The notes under the pieces were generated by a model, which was not told where the DNA came from, ran no database searches, and worked only from the letters and a program-made list of their open reading frames with translations. From assembly GCA_903884235.1 (NCBI GenBank), contig CAISEB010000023.1:62001-126000 (forward strand): a DNA stretch of 64,000 nt, in the 5' to 3' direction. The stretch's first letter is position 1. Each line of letters opens with the position of its first letter. Position numbers and translations under genes: made by a program. Origin of the DNA: an uncultured Pseudomonadota bacterium (GTDB taxonomy: Bacteria; Pseudomonadota; Gammaproteobacteria; Steroidobacterales; Steroidobacteraceae). Of this stretch, positions 24,694 through 33,393 are shown piece by piece.

Positions 24694-26526
24694 ATGCCCC
24701 TTCGCTGGTTTCACCGTCCGATTTCCGCGATCGTCCTCCTGGCCGCAATGTCATGCTGGTCCTGCGCATTCGCAGGGGAGCCCCCCAACGCGGCCACCGT
24801 GGCGCTGCACAAGCTGCTCGATTCCGAGTGGGACTACCAGCTGCGGGAGTTCCCGGAGCGTGCGACCTCGCTCGGGGATCATCGCTATGACGACAAGCTG
24901 ACCGACCGCTCCGCGGCTGCGATCAAGGCCCGGCGGGAGCATCACCGCAGCAGGCTGGCCAGCATTCGCGGAATCGATCGTGCGAAGCTCGAGGGTGAGG
25001 ATCGCCTCTCCTGGGACATCCTCGAGTTCACAGCAGACCTCGACGTCCGCGGCGACGAACTGCTGCTGTCGGCGCCCGGGGCCGAGGGCATGCCGTTTTC
25101 GGTGGACGACTCGCCCCTGTCGGTCAATCCGATGTCCGGGCCGCAGTTCAATCTCCCGCAGCTCGTCCGCGCAACGCGATTTGCCAACGAGGCGGATTAC
25201 CACCACTACCTCGCGCGCCTCGCCGCGATGCCGAAGAGCCTGGACGACCTTCGGGCGATCCTCGAGGCGGGCCGTCGCGCCGGCTGGATGCCTCCGCGGC
25301 AGGCCCTCACGCGGCTTGCCTCGCAGTATGCACCGCTCGCCACGGATGACCTGACGCACCACCCGCTGTACGCGCCGTTCCAGAAGATGCCGGCGGATCT
25401 CGCGCCGGCGACGCAGTCGGAGCTGCAACGCTCGGGCGAGGAGGTGCTGCATTCGAAGGTGATTCCCGCGCTCACCTCGTTCCGGGACTACCTCGCCAAC
25501 GTATGGGTCCCGGCGGGAACCGAGTCGCTGGGGGCGGCGAAGCTGCCGCACGGGGAGGCGTACTACGCCTGGGCGCTGCAGCGCTACACGACGACGCGGA
25601 TGACGGCCCACGAGATTCACGAGCTCGGCCTGCGCGAAGTTGCGCGGCTCGACGGCGAGATGCGGGCAGTAATGAAGGAGGCCGGGTTCACCGGCACGGT
25701 TGCTGAGTTCCGCGACTTCCTGCGGACCGACAAGCGATTCCAGTTCGCGACGGCCGACGAGGAGCTCGCCGCGTTCCGGGACATCGCCAAGCGCGTGGAC
25801 CCGCAGCTGCCCTCGCTTTTCGTCGAACTGCCGCGAGTCCCGTATGGCATACGTCCGATGGCGCCGGAAGAGGGCAATAACGCGCCGCACTACATCGCCG
25901 GCGCGCTCGATGGAACCCGAGCTGGGTACTTCGAGGCGAACACGAACAATCTAGCGGCCTGGCCGAAGTGGACGATGGATGCGCTGTTCCTGCACGAGGC
26001 GGTGCCCGGACACCACCTGCAGATCGCGCGCGGCCAGGAAATGCCCGGACTGCCGAAACTGCGCCGCGCGTACGGCAACTCCGGGTTCAGCGAGGGCTGG
26101 GGACTCTATTCGGAAGGTCTCGGCAAGGAGCTGGGTCTGTATTCCGATCCGTATTCGCGTTTCGGGCGACTGACGCTCGAGGCGCATCGCGCGTGCCGGC
26201 TCGTCGTCGACACGGGCATGCATGCCTTCGGCTGGACGCGCCAGCAGTCGATCGACTACCTGATCGAGCATGCGCAGCTCGAGCGGGGCTTTGCCGAGGC
26301 CGAGGTGGACCGGTACATCACCTGGCCCGGCCAAGCGACCGCCTACAAGGTCGGCGAGCAGGACATCCTCGCGAACCGGGCGAGGGCAATGGCGGCGCTC
26401 GGCGCGAAGTTCGACATTCGGCGCTTCCACAACGCGGTGATCGACCACGGCGGCCTGCCGCTCACGGTGCTCGATCGCGTGATCGATGAGTGGATCGAGA
26501 CCGAGCGGAAGCGTCCGACGGAGTGA
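24694..26526 (+). CDS. Secreted DUF885-family protein, putative metallopeptidase
   Basis: 610 residues from ATG 24694. A signal peptide (hydrophobic SAIVLLAAMSCWSC...AFAG) includes a cysteine, but the usual lipobox is not clear. The family's zinc-site motif LHEAVPGHHLQ is near residue 432 and is followed by GFSEGWGLYSEGLG. DUF885 proteins are long alpha-helical proteins often annotated as peptidases by analogy with carboxypeptidase Taq/M32. Length is normal for the family. Likely periplasmic. Its upstream frame overlaps the selO start on the other strand but is not coding-like. Confidence 0.88.
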   Translation: MPLRWFHRPISAIVLLAAMSCWSCAFAGEPPNAATVALHKLLDSEWDYQLREFPERATSLGDHRYDDKLTDRSAAAIKARREHHRSRLASIRGIDRAKLEGEDRLSWDILEFTADLDVRGDELLLSAPGAEGMPFSVDDSPLSVNPMSGPQFNLPQLVRATRFANEADYHHYLARLAAMPKSLDDLRAILEAGRRAGWMPPRQALTRLASQYAPLATDDLTHHPLYAPFQKMPADLAPATQSELQRSGEEVLHSKVIPALTSFRDYLANVWVPAGTESLGAAKLPHGEAYYAWALQRYTTTRMTAHEIHELGLREVARLDGEMRAVMKEAGFTGTVAEFRDFLRTDKRFQFATADEELAAFRDIAKRVDPQLPSLFVELPRVPYGIRPMAPEEGNNAPHYIAGALDGTRAGYFEANTNNLAAWPKWTMDALFLHEAVPGHHLQIARGQEMPGLPKLRRAYGNSGFSEGWGLYSEGLGKELGLYSDPYSRFGRLTLEAHRACRLVVDTGMHAFGWTRQQSIDYLIEHAQLERGFAEAEVDRYITWPGQATAYKVGEQDILANRARAMAALGAKFDIRRFHNAVIDHGGLPLTVLDRVIDEWIETERKRPTE

Positions 26527-26541
26527 CGCCGTGCCGTCGGC

Positions 26542-26566
26542 GGGTCGCCCCCCCTCTGGGCGGCCC
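26542..26566. terminator. Hairpin between convergent genes
   Basis: GGGTCGCC pairs with GGCGGCCC (eight pairs, one G-T) around a 9-base pyrimidine-rich loop, 16 bp after the DUF885 stop and 10 bp from the stop of the convergent aldolase. The same pair of arms recurs at 48115-48133. Confidence 0.6.
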
Positions 26567-26575
26567 GTGACGAGC

Positions 26576-27346
26576 CTAGCGCTGCCGGAACCTCGAGATG
26601 GCCGCGGACGTCGCCGCCGCGAGCAGGCCGGTGTCGGTCCCGAGTGCGAGGAAGTTGCAGCCTTCGGCTTCGTATTCCCGGGCCAGCGCCTCGTCCGCCG
26701 CGATTGCACCGGCGGCCTTGCCGGCGGCGCGGATGACCGCGAAGGCGTCGCGCATCGCGGCCCGCACCGCGGGATGACCCGGAGCGCCGCGGTGCCCGAG
26801 CGAGGCGGCGAGATCGGCAGGTCCGATGAAGACGGCGTCGACGCCGTCGATGGCGGCGATCGCGCCCAGTGACTCCAGTCCAAGGCGGCTTTCGACCTGC
26901 AGCACGAGGCAGACCTCGTCATCGGCCCGTGCGAGGTAGTCGGTGGCTCGGTTCCAGCGGGCTGCCCGCGCGACGGCCGTGCCGATTCCGCGGATGCCCC
27001 GCGGTGGATACCGCATCGCCGCCACGAGCGCGCGGGCCTGTTCGGCGCTTTCGACCATCGGGACGACGACCGTCTGGGCGCCGAGGTCGAGCACCTGCTT
27101 CAGCGTGGTCGCGCTGCCCTCGGCCACGCGCACCATCATGTGCGTGGGATAGCCGGCGGCGACCTGGAGCCCCGCCAGCAGGGTCTTGGGATCGAATGGC
27201 GCGTGTTCCGCGTCGAGGCAGAGCCAGTCGTAGCCGGCGCCCGCCGCGATCTCGATGCAGGTCGGGTCCGTGAGCCCGAGCCAGAGCCCGTAGTGCGAGG
27301 TGCCGCCCGCGAGGGCGGCCTTGAATGGGTTTATGGGCGTGTTCAT
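26576..27346 (-). CDS. HpcH/HpaI-family aldolase
   Basis: 256 residues, usual length. The metal-dependent class II aldolase signatures are visible: LCLDAEHAPFD (about 42-52), VPMVESAEQARAL, RGIRGIG and VFIGPADLAASLG. Family members cleave or make 4-hydroxy-2-oxoacids (for example 4-hydroxy-2-oxoheptanedioate, giving pyruvate and a semialdehyde). Nothing from the homoprotocatechuate pathway lies nearby, so the substrate is open. It lies 19 bp downstream... in transcription order it precedes the MscS gene's stop by 19 bp on the same strand. Confidence 0.9.
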   Translation of the reverse strand: MNTPINPFKAALAGGTSHYGLWLGLTDPTCIEIAAGAGYDWLCLDAEHAPFDPKTLLAGLQVAAGYPTHMMVRVAEGSATTLKQVLDLGAQTVVVPMVESAEQARALVAAMRYPPRGIRGIGTAVARAARWNRATDYLARADDEVCLVLQVESRLGLESLGAIAAIDGVDAVFIGPADLAASLGHRGAPGHPAVRAAMRDAFAVIRAAGKAAGAIAADEALAREYEAEGCNFLALGTDTGLLAAATSAAISRFRQR

Positions 27347-27365
27347 TCCGTGATCCGCTTCTGGA

Positions 27366-28196
27366 TCAATTGCCGATCAGGCGGACTTCGCGCTGTGGGT
27401 ACGGGATCGAGACGCCCTCGAGACGCATCCGTTCGAGGAGTGCGACGTTCAGCTCACCGCCGATCGCGCCATAGTCGCCGGCGGCGACCCACGGCCGTAC
27501 TGCCACCTGCACCGCGGAATCCGCAAGCGCGACGACGCCGATCGCGGGTGACGGCTCGGCGAGGACGCGCGTGTTCGAGCGGACCACGTCCTGTATCGCC
27601 GCCAGCACCTTCGGCAGGTCCGACTCGTAGCCGACGCCGACCAGCAGGTCGACCTGCCGGATACGACCGTAGTTGTGCAGGATCTCGCCGACGATCTTGC
27701 GATTGGGAATCACGACCCGCGACTGGTCGGCATGGGTCAAGGTCGTCGAGAACATCGAGATCCCCTCGACCTGGCCCTCCACCCCGACGATCGCGATGTA
27801 TTCGCCGACGCGGTATGGCTTCGTGAAGATGATCGTCAGTCCAGCGACGACGTTGCTGAGCACGCCCTGCATCGCGAGGGCGATGCCGGCGCCCGCGACC
27901 CCGAGGCCGGCGATCAGCGGCAGCAGTTCCACGCCGAGGTTCTGCAGTGCCACGATCGTGAACATGCTGATGACCACGATTCGGGCGAGGCGGGTCAGCA
28001 GTACTCGCACCGGCGGCTCGAGCTCGAGCCTGTGCAGTGCCCGTGCGGTCGCCCGTGCGGTCCAGCGTGCGACGACCACGCCCGCGATCATGATCAGGCC
28101 GGCAACCAGCAGCTTGGGTCCGAATCGGATCGCGAGGTCGACGAGCGTGGCCTTGGCCTGCTCGATGGAGTCCAGATCCCGGCTGAGTGTCGTCAT
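27366..28196 (-). CDS. Small-conductance mechanosensitive channel, MscS family
   Basis: 276 residues from ATG 28196, the size of E. coli MscS. Three hydrophobic helices in the first 120 residues include the pore helix with the Gly/Ala pattern LIAGLGVAGAGIALAMQGVLSNVVAG, which I describe here in shortened form as GLGVAGAGIALA followed by QGVLSNVVAG. The cytoplasmic beta domain follows (FTKPYRVGEYI, VVIPNRKI). It opens under membrane tension in osmotic down-shock. The upstream open frame lacks coding character. Confidence 0.93.
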   Translation of the reverse strand: MTTLSRDLDSIEQAKATLVDLAIRFGPKLLVAGLIMIAGVVVARWTARATARALHRLELEPPVRVLLTRLARIVVISMFTIVALQNLGVELLPLIAGLGVAGAGIALAMQGVLSNVVAGLTIIFTKPYRVGEYIAIVGVEGQVEGISMFSTTLTHADQSRVVIPNRKIVGEILHNYGRIRQVDLLVGVGYESDLPKVLAAIQDVVRSNTRVLAEPSPAIGVVALADSAVQVAVRPWVAAGDYGAIGGELNVALLERMRLEGVSIPYPQREVRLIGN

Positions 28197-28352
28197 GGCG
28201 GTGCCCCTTGCATCCGGCCGCAGGAGCAGCCGGGTGGGTGCCGGGCTCGTGCGGAGCCGGGACCATAGCGCAGGGCCGGTCACTGCGCCACGGGGATGTG
28301 CATCGTGCGGGTGCGCGAGGCACCCAGGGCGCCCGGATCGCGTGCGGGGCGC

Positions 28353-28372
28353 GGCGGGCCGGAGGGCCCGCC
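28353..28372 (-). terminator. Hairpin downstream of the bactofilin pair
   Basis: GGCGGGCC and GGCCCGCC form a perfect 8-bp stem with a GGAG loop, beginning seven bases after the bactofilin stop on the minus strand. It would separate the bactofilins from the MscS gene. Confidence 0.55.
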
Positions 28373-28379
28373 TTCAAGG

Positions 28380-28982
28380 TCAGAAGTCCGTGCCCGTGTT
28401 CGACATCAGGACTTCGTCGACCTGGGACGAGGACATCTCCAGATCGGGCGGGCCTGCCGTGGCCGCGGTTCCGGTCTGCGGTACCGCCGGTGCGTGCTTC
28501 ATGTCGATCTCGCCGTTGAAGACGGCGCCTTCCATGACGCCGACGCGCGGGGCGTAGATGCTGCCGAAGACGTCTGCGGTCGCGCGCACGCTGACGGCCT
28601 CGAGTGCGTACAGGTCGCCTTCGACGCGGCCTTCGACCACGACGCGGCGGGCCCGGATGTCGCCCAGCATCGTGCCGTCCTGGCCGATCGTGATTCCGCG
28701 GGAATGCAGGATCGAGCCTTCGATATGACCCTGGACGACGAGGTCCTCGTCGGCCACGAGGTCGCCCTTGAACTTCAGCGTCGGGCCGAGCACCGAGGTC
28801 TTCACGGCCGGGGTTGGCGCCGGCAATGCGGTCGCCTTCGGCACCGCCGCTGGCGGGATGGGCTCGGGCTTCGCTTCTGGCGCCTTCGAAGCGGTACTGG
28901 CCGTCGGGGATGGCGGCACGGCCGGCGCGTCGGTGAGCAGCTTGTCGAGGGCATTGCGGGTCGAGCGATCACGATTCCACAT
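28380..28982 (-). CDS. Bactofilin with long disordered N-terminal extension
   Basis: 200 residues. Residues 1-60 are Pro/Ala-rich and presumably disordered; the bactofilin beta-helix (about 63-165) starts TSVLGPTLKFKGDL and has the family repeats VVQGHIEGSI, GDIRARRVVVEGRVEGDLYA and VFGSIYAPRV. The acidic tail contains SSSQVDEVL. Bactofilins polymerise without nucleotides into filaments at the membrane and set cell shape or anchor other proteins. Second of two adjacent bactofilin genes, 33 bp apart. Confidence 0.93.
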   Translation of the reverse strand: MWNRDRSTRNALDKLLTDAPAVPPSPTASTASKAPEAKPEPIPPAAVPKATALPAPTPAVKTSVLGPTLKFKGDLVADEDLVVQGHIEGSILHSRGITIGQDGTMLGDIRARRVVVEGRVEGDLYALEAVSVRATADVFGSIYAPRVGVMEGAVFNGEIDMKHAPAVPQTGTAATAGPPDLEMSSSQVDEVLMSNTGTDF

Positions 28983-29015
28983 GGTATGGACTCTCCTCTG
29001 GGGTCGCCTGGCCGA

Positions 29016-29405
29016 TCAGGCCACGGCCGCCTTGGCCACGGGTTGCCCGTCGCGCACGCGGCGCCGGTCGCCCATTGACACCTGCCCGTTGAACTCGGCG
29101 CCGTCGAGGATCGACACGGCCGGCGCGGAAATGTTGCCGCTGAGCTTCGCGGTCTCGCGCACGATGACCGAGGACGTCGCCCTGATGTCGCCGACCACGG
29201 TGCCCTCGATAATGACGATGGCGGCGTCGATCGTGGCGTGGACCGTGGCGGTCCCGCCGACCGTCACGCGCGGGACTGGCCCGATCGTGCCCTCGACGTG
29301 GCCCTGGATGACGAGGTTTTCCTCGGCGGAGAGGTCGCCCTTGAACCGCAGCGTGGGCCCGAGGATGGATTCGCGCTCACTCGCCGTGTCGTACGGATTG
29401 CTCAT
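29016..29405 (-). CDS. Bactofilin, short form
   Basis: 129 residues from ATG 29405 (a TTG lies one codon upstream). It is almost only the beta-helix core: SILGPTLRFKGDLSAEENL near the start, then VIQGHVEGTI, VVGDIRATSSVIV and SGNISAPAVSILDGAEFNG. It shares its core with the next gene, so the two come from a duplication and may co-polymerise, as BacA and BacB do in Caulobacter. No M23 peptidase gene, a common neighbour, is seen here. Confidence 0.92.
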   Translation of the reverse strand: MSNPYDTASERESILGPTLRFKGDLSAEENLVIQGHVEGTIGPVPRVTVGGTATVHATIDAAIVIIEGTVVGDIRATSSVIVRETAKLSGNISAPAVSILDGAEFNGQVSMGDRRRVRDGQPVAKAAVA

Positions 29406-29612
29406 CAATGCGCTCCCGTTTGGATTCGTAAGGCCTTCATGGCCTGTGCATACGGTATGAGTGCAGCGTTATGACAGATGGGCAGTGCGTCACAGATGCG
29501 CGGCGGCCTCCCGTTCGGCGCAGGGCCGCATCGCGAAAATGTGAACGGATCGGCGCTCGTCGCTGCGCGGCGCGCGGCCGCGGCCGGTACTCACCGACCG
29601 CGGATGCGGGAC

Positions 29613-32600
29613 CTACGGGACGAGCGGTGCGCGGTGGCTCTCGGCGAGCGCGGCGTTCAACCTTGCGAGCTCCAGGCCCTTGAAGGTCGTCCAGTCGCCG
29701 AGCGCCTGCGTTGCAAGCCGGTCGTACTCGGCGATGCCCCTGAGCAGGTCGGTGCCGGGGTCGGCGTCCGCGCTCTCCGAGGCGCGCGCGAGCGCCTGCA
29801 AGCCGGCGGCGAGATGGCGCAGACCCTGGATCCTGCGGGTGTCGGCGCCAGTGGAGTCCGGTGTACGCAGGGGCGGCGCGAGGTCGGCGAGTTCCGCGAG
29901 CCGGGCCTTCGCCGCGCTGGCCGCGGTGGCCACCTTCGAATCGCCGGCGTCGAGCGCCGACAGGCTGGCCTGGAGCCGGCTCGCCTCCGCAAGCGGCGTC
30001 GCGATCGCGACGCGCAGTGTCTCGATGCGACGCGATGCCGCCGCCTGGCGACTTGCGGCGCCGGATGGCAGCTTCACTCTCGGATCGAGGATCACTTCGA
30101 GCGGCTGGCGCTCGTGGTGCTCGCCGGCCGCGAGTTCCACCCAATACCGTCCAGGGGGGACCGCGATGCCTTTCTCCTCTTCGCCGGGATCACCCGACGC
30201 GAGAACCGACGGGACCGCATATCGAAGGTCCCAGACGAACCGATGCGCGCCGGGGGAATTCGACAGGACGGCGGGATCGGCGAGCCATTCCGGCGCGATC
30301 GCGATCTTGGCGAGATCGGCGTGAACGGCCGGATCCACGCTCGAGTATCGGCGCACGATCTTGCCGGCGGCGTTGGTGATCGTCAGCGTGACCTCCGCGG
30401 GCGTCGTGCCGAGCACGTAGTCGATCGCCGCGCCAGCGGGCGGGTTTGCGCCGCGCGGCTCGTCTAGCGGCATCGGCGAGCCCGTGAACCCGGACGGGCG
30501 CGTGCGGATCGCTGCGGCCGGTGCGTACAGTCGGGGCGCGGCGCGCGCGTCGCTGGCCACCGCCCGGAGCGCGGTCACGTCATCCATGATCCAGAACCCG
30601 CGCCCGTGCGTCGCGATCACGAGGTCGGCACCGTGAACATCGATGTCGCGGATGGAGGTGCGCGGCAGGTTCGCCTGCAAAGCCTGCCAATGATCGCCGT
30701 CGTCGAACGAGACGAAGACGCCGTGCTCGGTACCGGCATACAGCAGTCCCGCGCGCACCGGATCCTCCCGCACGACATTGACGGACTGGACGGGTCCGCC
30801 GTCGGCGAGGCCGTCGGCGACCTGCATCCAGGATGCGCCGCCATCCCGGGTGCGATAGACATACGGCCGCGGATCATCGACGCGGTGCCGGTCGACGGCA
30901 ACGTACGCGACACGCGGGTCGAAGTGCGAGGGTTCGACGACGCCGATCTTGGACCAGGATTCGAGGCCTTTCGGCGTGACGTCCTGCCAGTGCAGGCCAC
31001 CATCGAGCGTCTTCCAGACCAGGCCGTCGTCGGTCCCGGCCCACAGCAGGCGGCTGTCGCGGGGTGAGGGGCCGATCGCGTAGACGATGCCGCGGCGTGC
31101 GTCACCGTGGTCGTCGTCGGCGATGGTCGCTGCGTCGAGGGTCGTCGGGATCGCCGGATGTTCACGACTCAGGTCCGGGCTGATCGCCTCCCAGTGTGCG
31201 CCGCGATCGGTCGTGCGGAAGATGCGCTGGTTGCCGAAGTAGAGCGCGCGCGGCCCCGCCTTCGAGAACACCAGCGGCAACGTCCACTCGCCGCGGTACA
31301 GACCCGGATACGCGAGGGTCGGGTCGATGTTGCGTGTCTGGCCCGTGCGCACGTTGTACCTGTCGACCCGGCCGCCGAACAGCAGATCCGGATTGTCGGG
31401 ATCCGGGGCCACGTTGTCGCTCTCCCCGCCGGCCGTCATCTCGCGGAACTGGGTGAGACTGATGCCGTCGATGCTTTCGGTCCGGCTCGGAATGCCAGCC
31501 GCCCCGGAGTCCTGCTGGGAGCCGTAGACCCAGTACGGGAACCGGTCATCCGTGACGACGTGGTAGAACTGCCCCGTTGGCTGGTTGAACCAGGAACTCC
31601 AACTCGCGCCGCCATCGACCGTGACGACGGCGCCCTGGTCGACGCCGAGGATCTGCCGCTGCGGATCGGACGGATCGATCCAGAGCTGGTGGTAGTCGTC
31701 GCCCCCGGGGGCGCCCTTGACGGGCAGGAACGTCGTGCCGCCGTCGACCGAGCGATACATCGCGGTGTTGCAGATGTAGACGACGTCCGGGTTCTTCGGG
31801 TCGACGCTCACCCCGCCGAAGTACCAGCCGCGCTTCCAGATGCGCGGGTCGTCGGCGACACGCCGCCAGCTCGTGCCGGCATCGTCCGACCGATACAAGC
31901 CGCCCTCGGTTGCGTCGACCAGCGCGTAGACGCGGCGGGGCTCCGATGGCGAGACCGCAAGTCCGATGCGCCCCGGCGTCGCCGGCAGGCCGTTGTGGGA
32001 GAGCGCGCTCCAGGTGCGCCCACCGTCGTTCGACTTGTAGAGCCCCCCGTGTGCGCCGCTCGAAGGCGGGTAGACGTTCCATGGGGGCCGGCGTGTCTGC
32101 CAGAGTGCGGCATAGACGACCTGCGCATTGCCAGACTCGAACGCGAGGTCGGTGGCGCCCGTGTCCGCGTCGAGAAACAAGGTGCGCTGCCAGGTGCGGC
32201 CACCATTCTCGGTGCGGTACACGCCGCGCGTCTCGTTCGGTCCATAGGGATGCCCGAGCGCGCCAACCAGCACGACGTCCGGGTTGGCGGGGTCGACGAG
32301 CACGCGCCCGATCTGCTGCGAGTCGTCGAGACCCGCGTGATGCCACGTGCGGCCCCCGTCGGCCGAGCGATACACGCCATTGCCCTGCGCGATGTTCGAT
32401 CGCATGTCCGCTTCGCCCGTGCCGACATACAGGACCTTCGGATCGCTGGGCGCGACAGCGAGCGCGCCGACGGACCCGACCGGGGCGCTGTCGAAGATCG
32501 GAGCCCAAGTGCGGCCGGCATCGCGCGTCTCCCAGACGCCGCCATTCACGGCACCGAAATAGAAGTGCTCCGGCTCATTCGCAACACCCGTGACCGCGAG

Positions 32601-32738
32601 CACGCGACCGCCCCGATAGGGGCCGATCGAGCGCCACTTCAATTCTCCGAACAGACCCGGATCCACGGGTCCTGCACTGGCGACGGTTGCTGACAGCAGC
32701 AAGGGGAGCAGTGCGAGGCGGCGAGCGAGCAGGGGCAA
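29613..32738 (-). CDS. Secreted BNR/sortilin-like beta-propeller protein
   Basis: About 1041 residues from TTG 32738, chosen for GAGGTG five bases upstream and a compact signal peptide ending TVASA; ATG 32789 would add 17 residues. The first 750 residues hold many Asp-box/BNR repeats (S-x-DGG-x-TW: RSADGGRTWHH, KSNDGGRTWSA, RSVDGGTTF, VTVDGGASWSSW), the folding of VPS10/sortilin-like or glycosidase-like propellers. The last 300 residues carry a YVLGTTPAEVTLTITNAAG beta-sandwich-like part and a helical end. Such proteins in this lineage are usually labelled glycosyl hydrolase, but no catalytic residues can be assigned. Likely periplasmic or exported. Confidence 0.85.
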   Translation of the reverse strand: MPLLARRLALLPLLLSATVASAGPVDPGLFGELKWRSIGPYRGGRVLAVTGVANEPEHFYFGAVNGGVWETRDAGRTWAPIFDSAPVGSVGALAVAPSDPKVLYVGTGEADMRSNIAQGNGVYRSADGGRTWHHAGLDDSQQIGRVLVDPANPDVVLVGALGHPYGPNETRGVYRTENGGRTWQRTLFLDADTGATDLAFESGNAQVVYAALWQTRRPPWNVYPPSSGAHGGLYKSNDGGRTWSALSHNGLPATPGRIGLAVSPSEPRRVYALVDATEGGLYRSDDAGTSWRRVADDPRIWKRGWYFGGVSVDPKNPDVVYICNTAMYRSVDGGTTFLPVKGAPGGDDYHQLWIDPSDPQRQILGVDQGAVVTVDGGASWSSWFNQPTGQFYHVVTDDRFPYWVYGSQQDSGAAGIPSRTESIDGISLTQFREMTAGGESDNVAPDPDNPDLLFGGRVDRYNVRTGQTRNIDPTLAYPGLYRGEWTLPLVFSKAGPRALYFGNQRIFRTTDRGAHWEAISPDLSREHPAIPTTLDAATIADDDHGDARRGIVYAIGPSPRDSRLLWAGTDDGLVWKTLDGGLHWQDVTPKGLESWSKIGVVEPSHFDPRVAYVAVDRHRVDDPRPYVYRTRDGGASWMQVADGLADGGPVQSVNVVREDPVRAGLLYAGTEHGVFVSFDDGDHWQALQANLPRTSIRDIDVHGADLVIATHGRGFWIMDDVTALRAVASDARAAPRLYAPAAAIRTRPSGFTGSPMPLDEPRGANPPAGAAIDYVLGTTPAEVTLTITNAAGKIVRRYSSVDPAVHADLAKIAIAPEWLADPAVLSNSPGAHRFVWDLRYAVPSVLASGDPGEEEKGIAVPPGRYWVELAAGEHHERQPLEVILDPRVKLPSGAASRQAAASRRIETLRVAIATPLAEASRLQASLSALDAGDSKVATAASAAKARLAELADLAPPLRTPDSTGADTRRIQGLRHLAAGLQALARASESADADPGTDLLRGIAEYDRLATQALGDWTTFKGLELARLNAALAESHRAPLVP

Positions 32739-33393
32739 GGGAGCACCTCGACATGAAGCGGTAATCGGAGCGATCGGCGGCAGCCACATGATGCCAGCCG
32801 GTCGCCCGAGGCCCGCAGCTTGAATTGAGCGAAAAACTTAACACAACGGCGCACAGGGCGTGGCGGCCGGCGTCGGGCCGGAATCTTTGCGCGGACGCCG
32901 GAATCCTGAAACCCCGGAGGACCCGAGGGTTGGCCCGGCGCCGGTCGGCGCTTGCCGCCGTCGCTGAGGCGGCGGCCGACGACCGCGATTCGGCGGAACG
33001 GCTCGGCAACGACCCGGTCGCCGATTCCCTGGCGGCTGGCGCGCCTCTCGAGCGCCACGAGCGCATCCCGCGCACGCTTCACCATCACGTTGGGTTCGTG
33101 GCCCGGCGTCGCCAGATCGATTTCATCGCGGGCGATGGCCGTGATGAAGTTCGCGGACATCATCTGTTGCGATGCAACCGGAGCGACTGCGGTGGCGGGC
33201 AGGCTGTGAGTAGCGGTTCGCACCGCCCTCATCCGCCACGAAGGTTCCCCGGCCGGCGCGAGGACGATCAGTGCCGGTATCGCCAGTGCGGGTGCGCGGG
33301 CTACGGGGCTCTCTGGTCCCGCGTGCCGACCGCGCCCTCCCTGTCGTCTTGCAGGGCGGGCGCAGCTGCCCGCGCGTCAGCGGCTGGATCGGG
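32739..33393. other. 655-bp stretch without a convincing gene; possible coding remnant near 32932-33163 (-)
   Basis: The gap lies between the BNR gene and transaldolase. On the minus strand from 33163, about 75 codons read with high third-position GC and a balanced composition (MMSANFITAIARDE, then VMVKRARDALVALERR), but the frame then becomes Pro/Arg-rich and runs into the BNR gene start. There is no clear ribosome-binding site. It may be the remains of a small gene or chance. I see no RNA gene or repeat in the rest. Confidence 0.3.
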
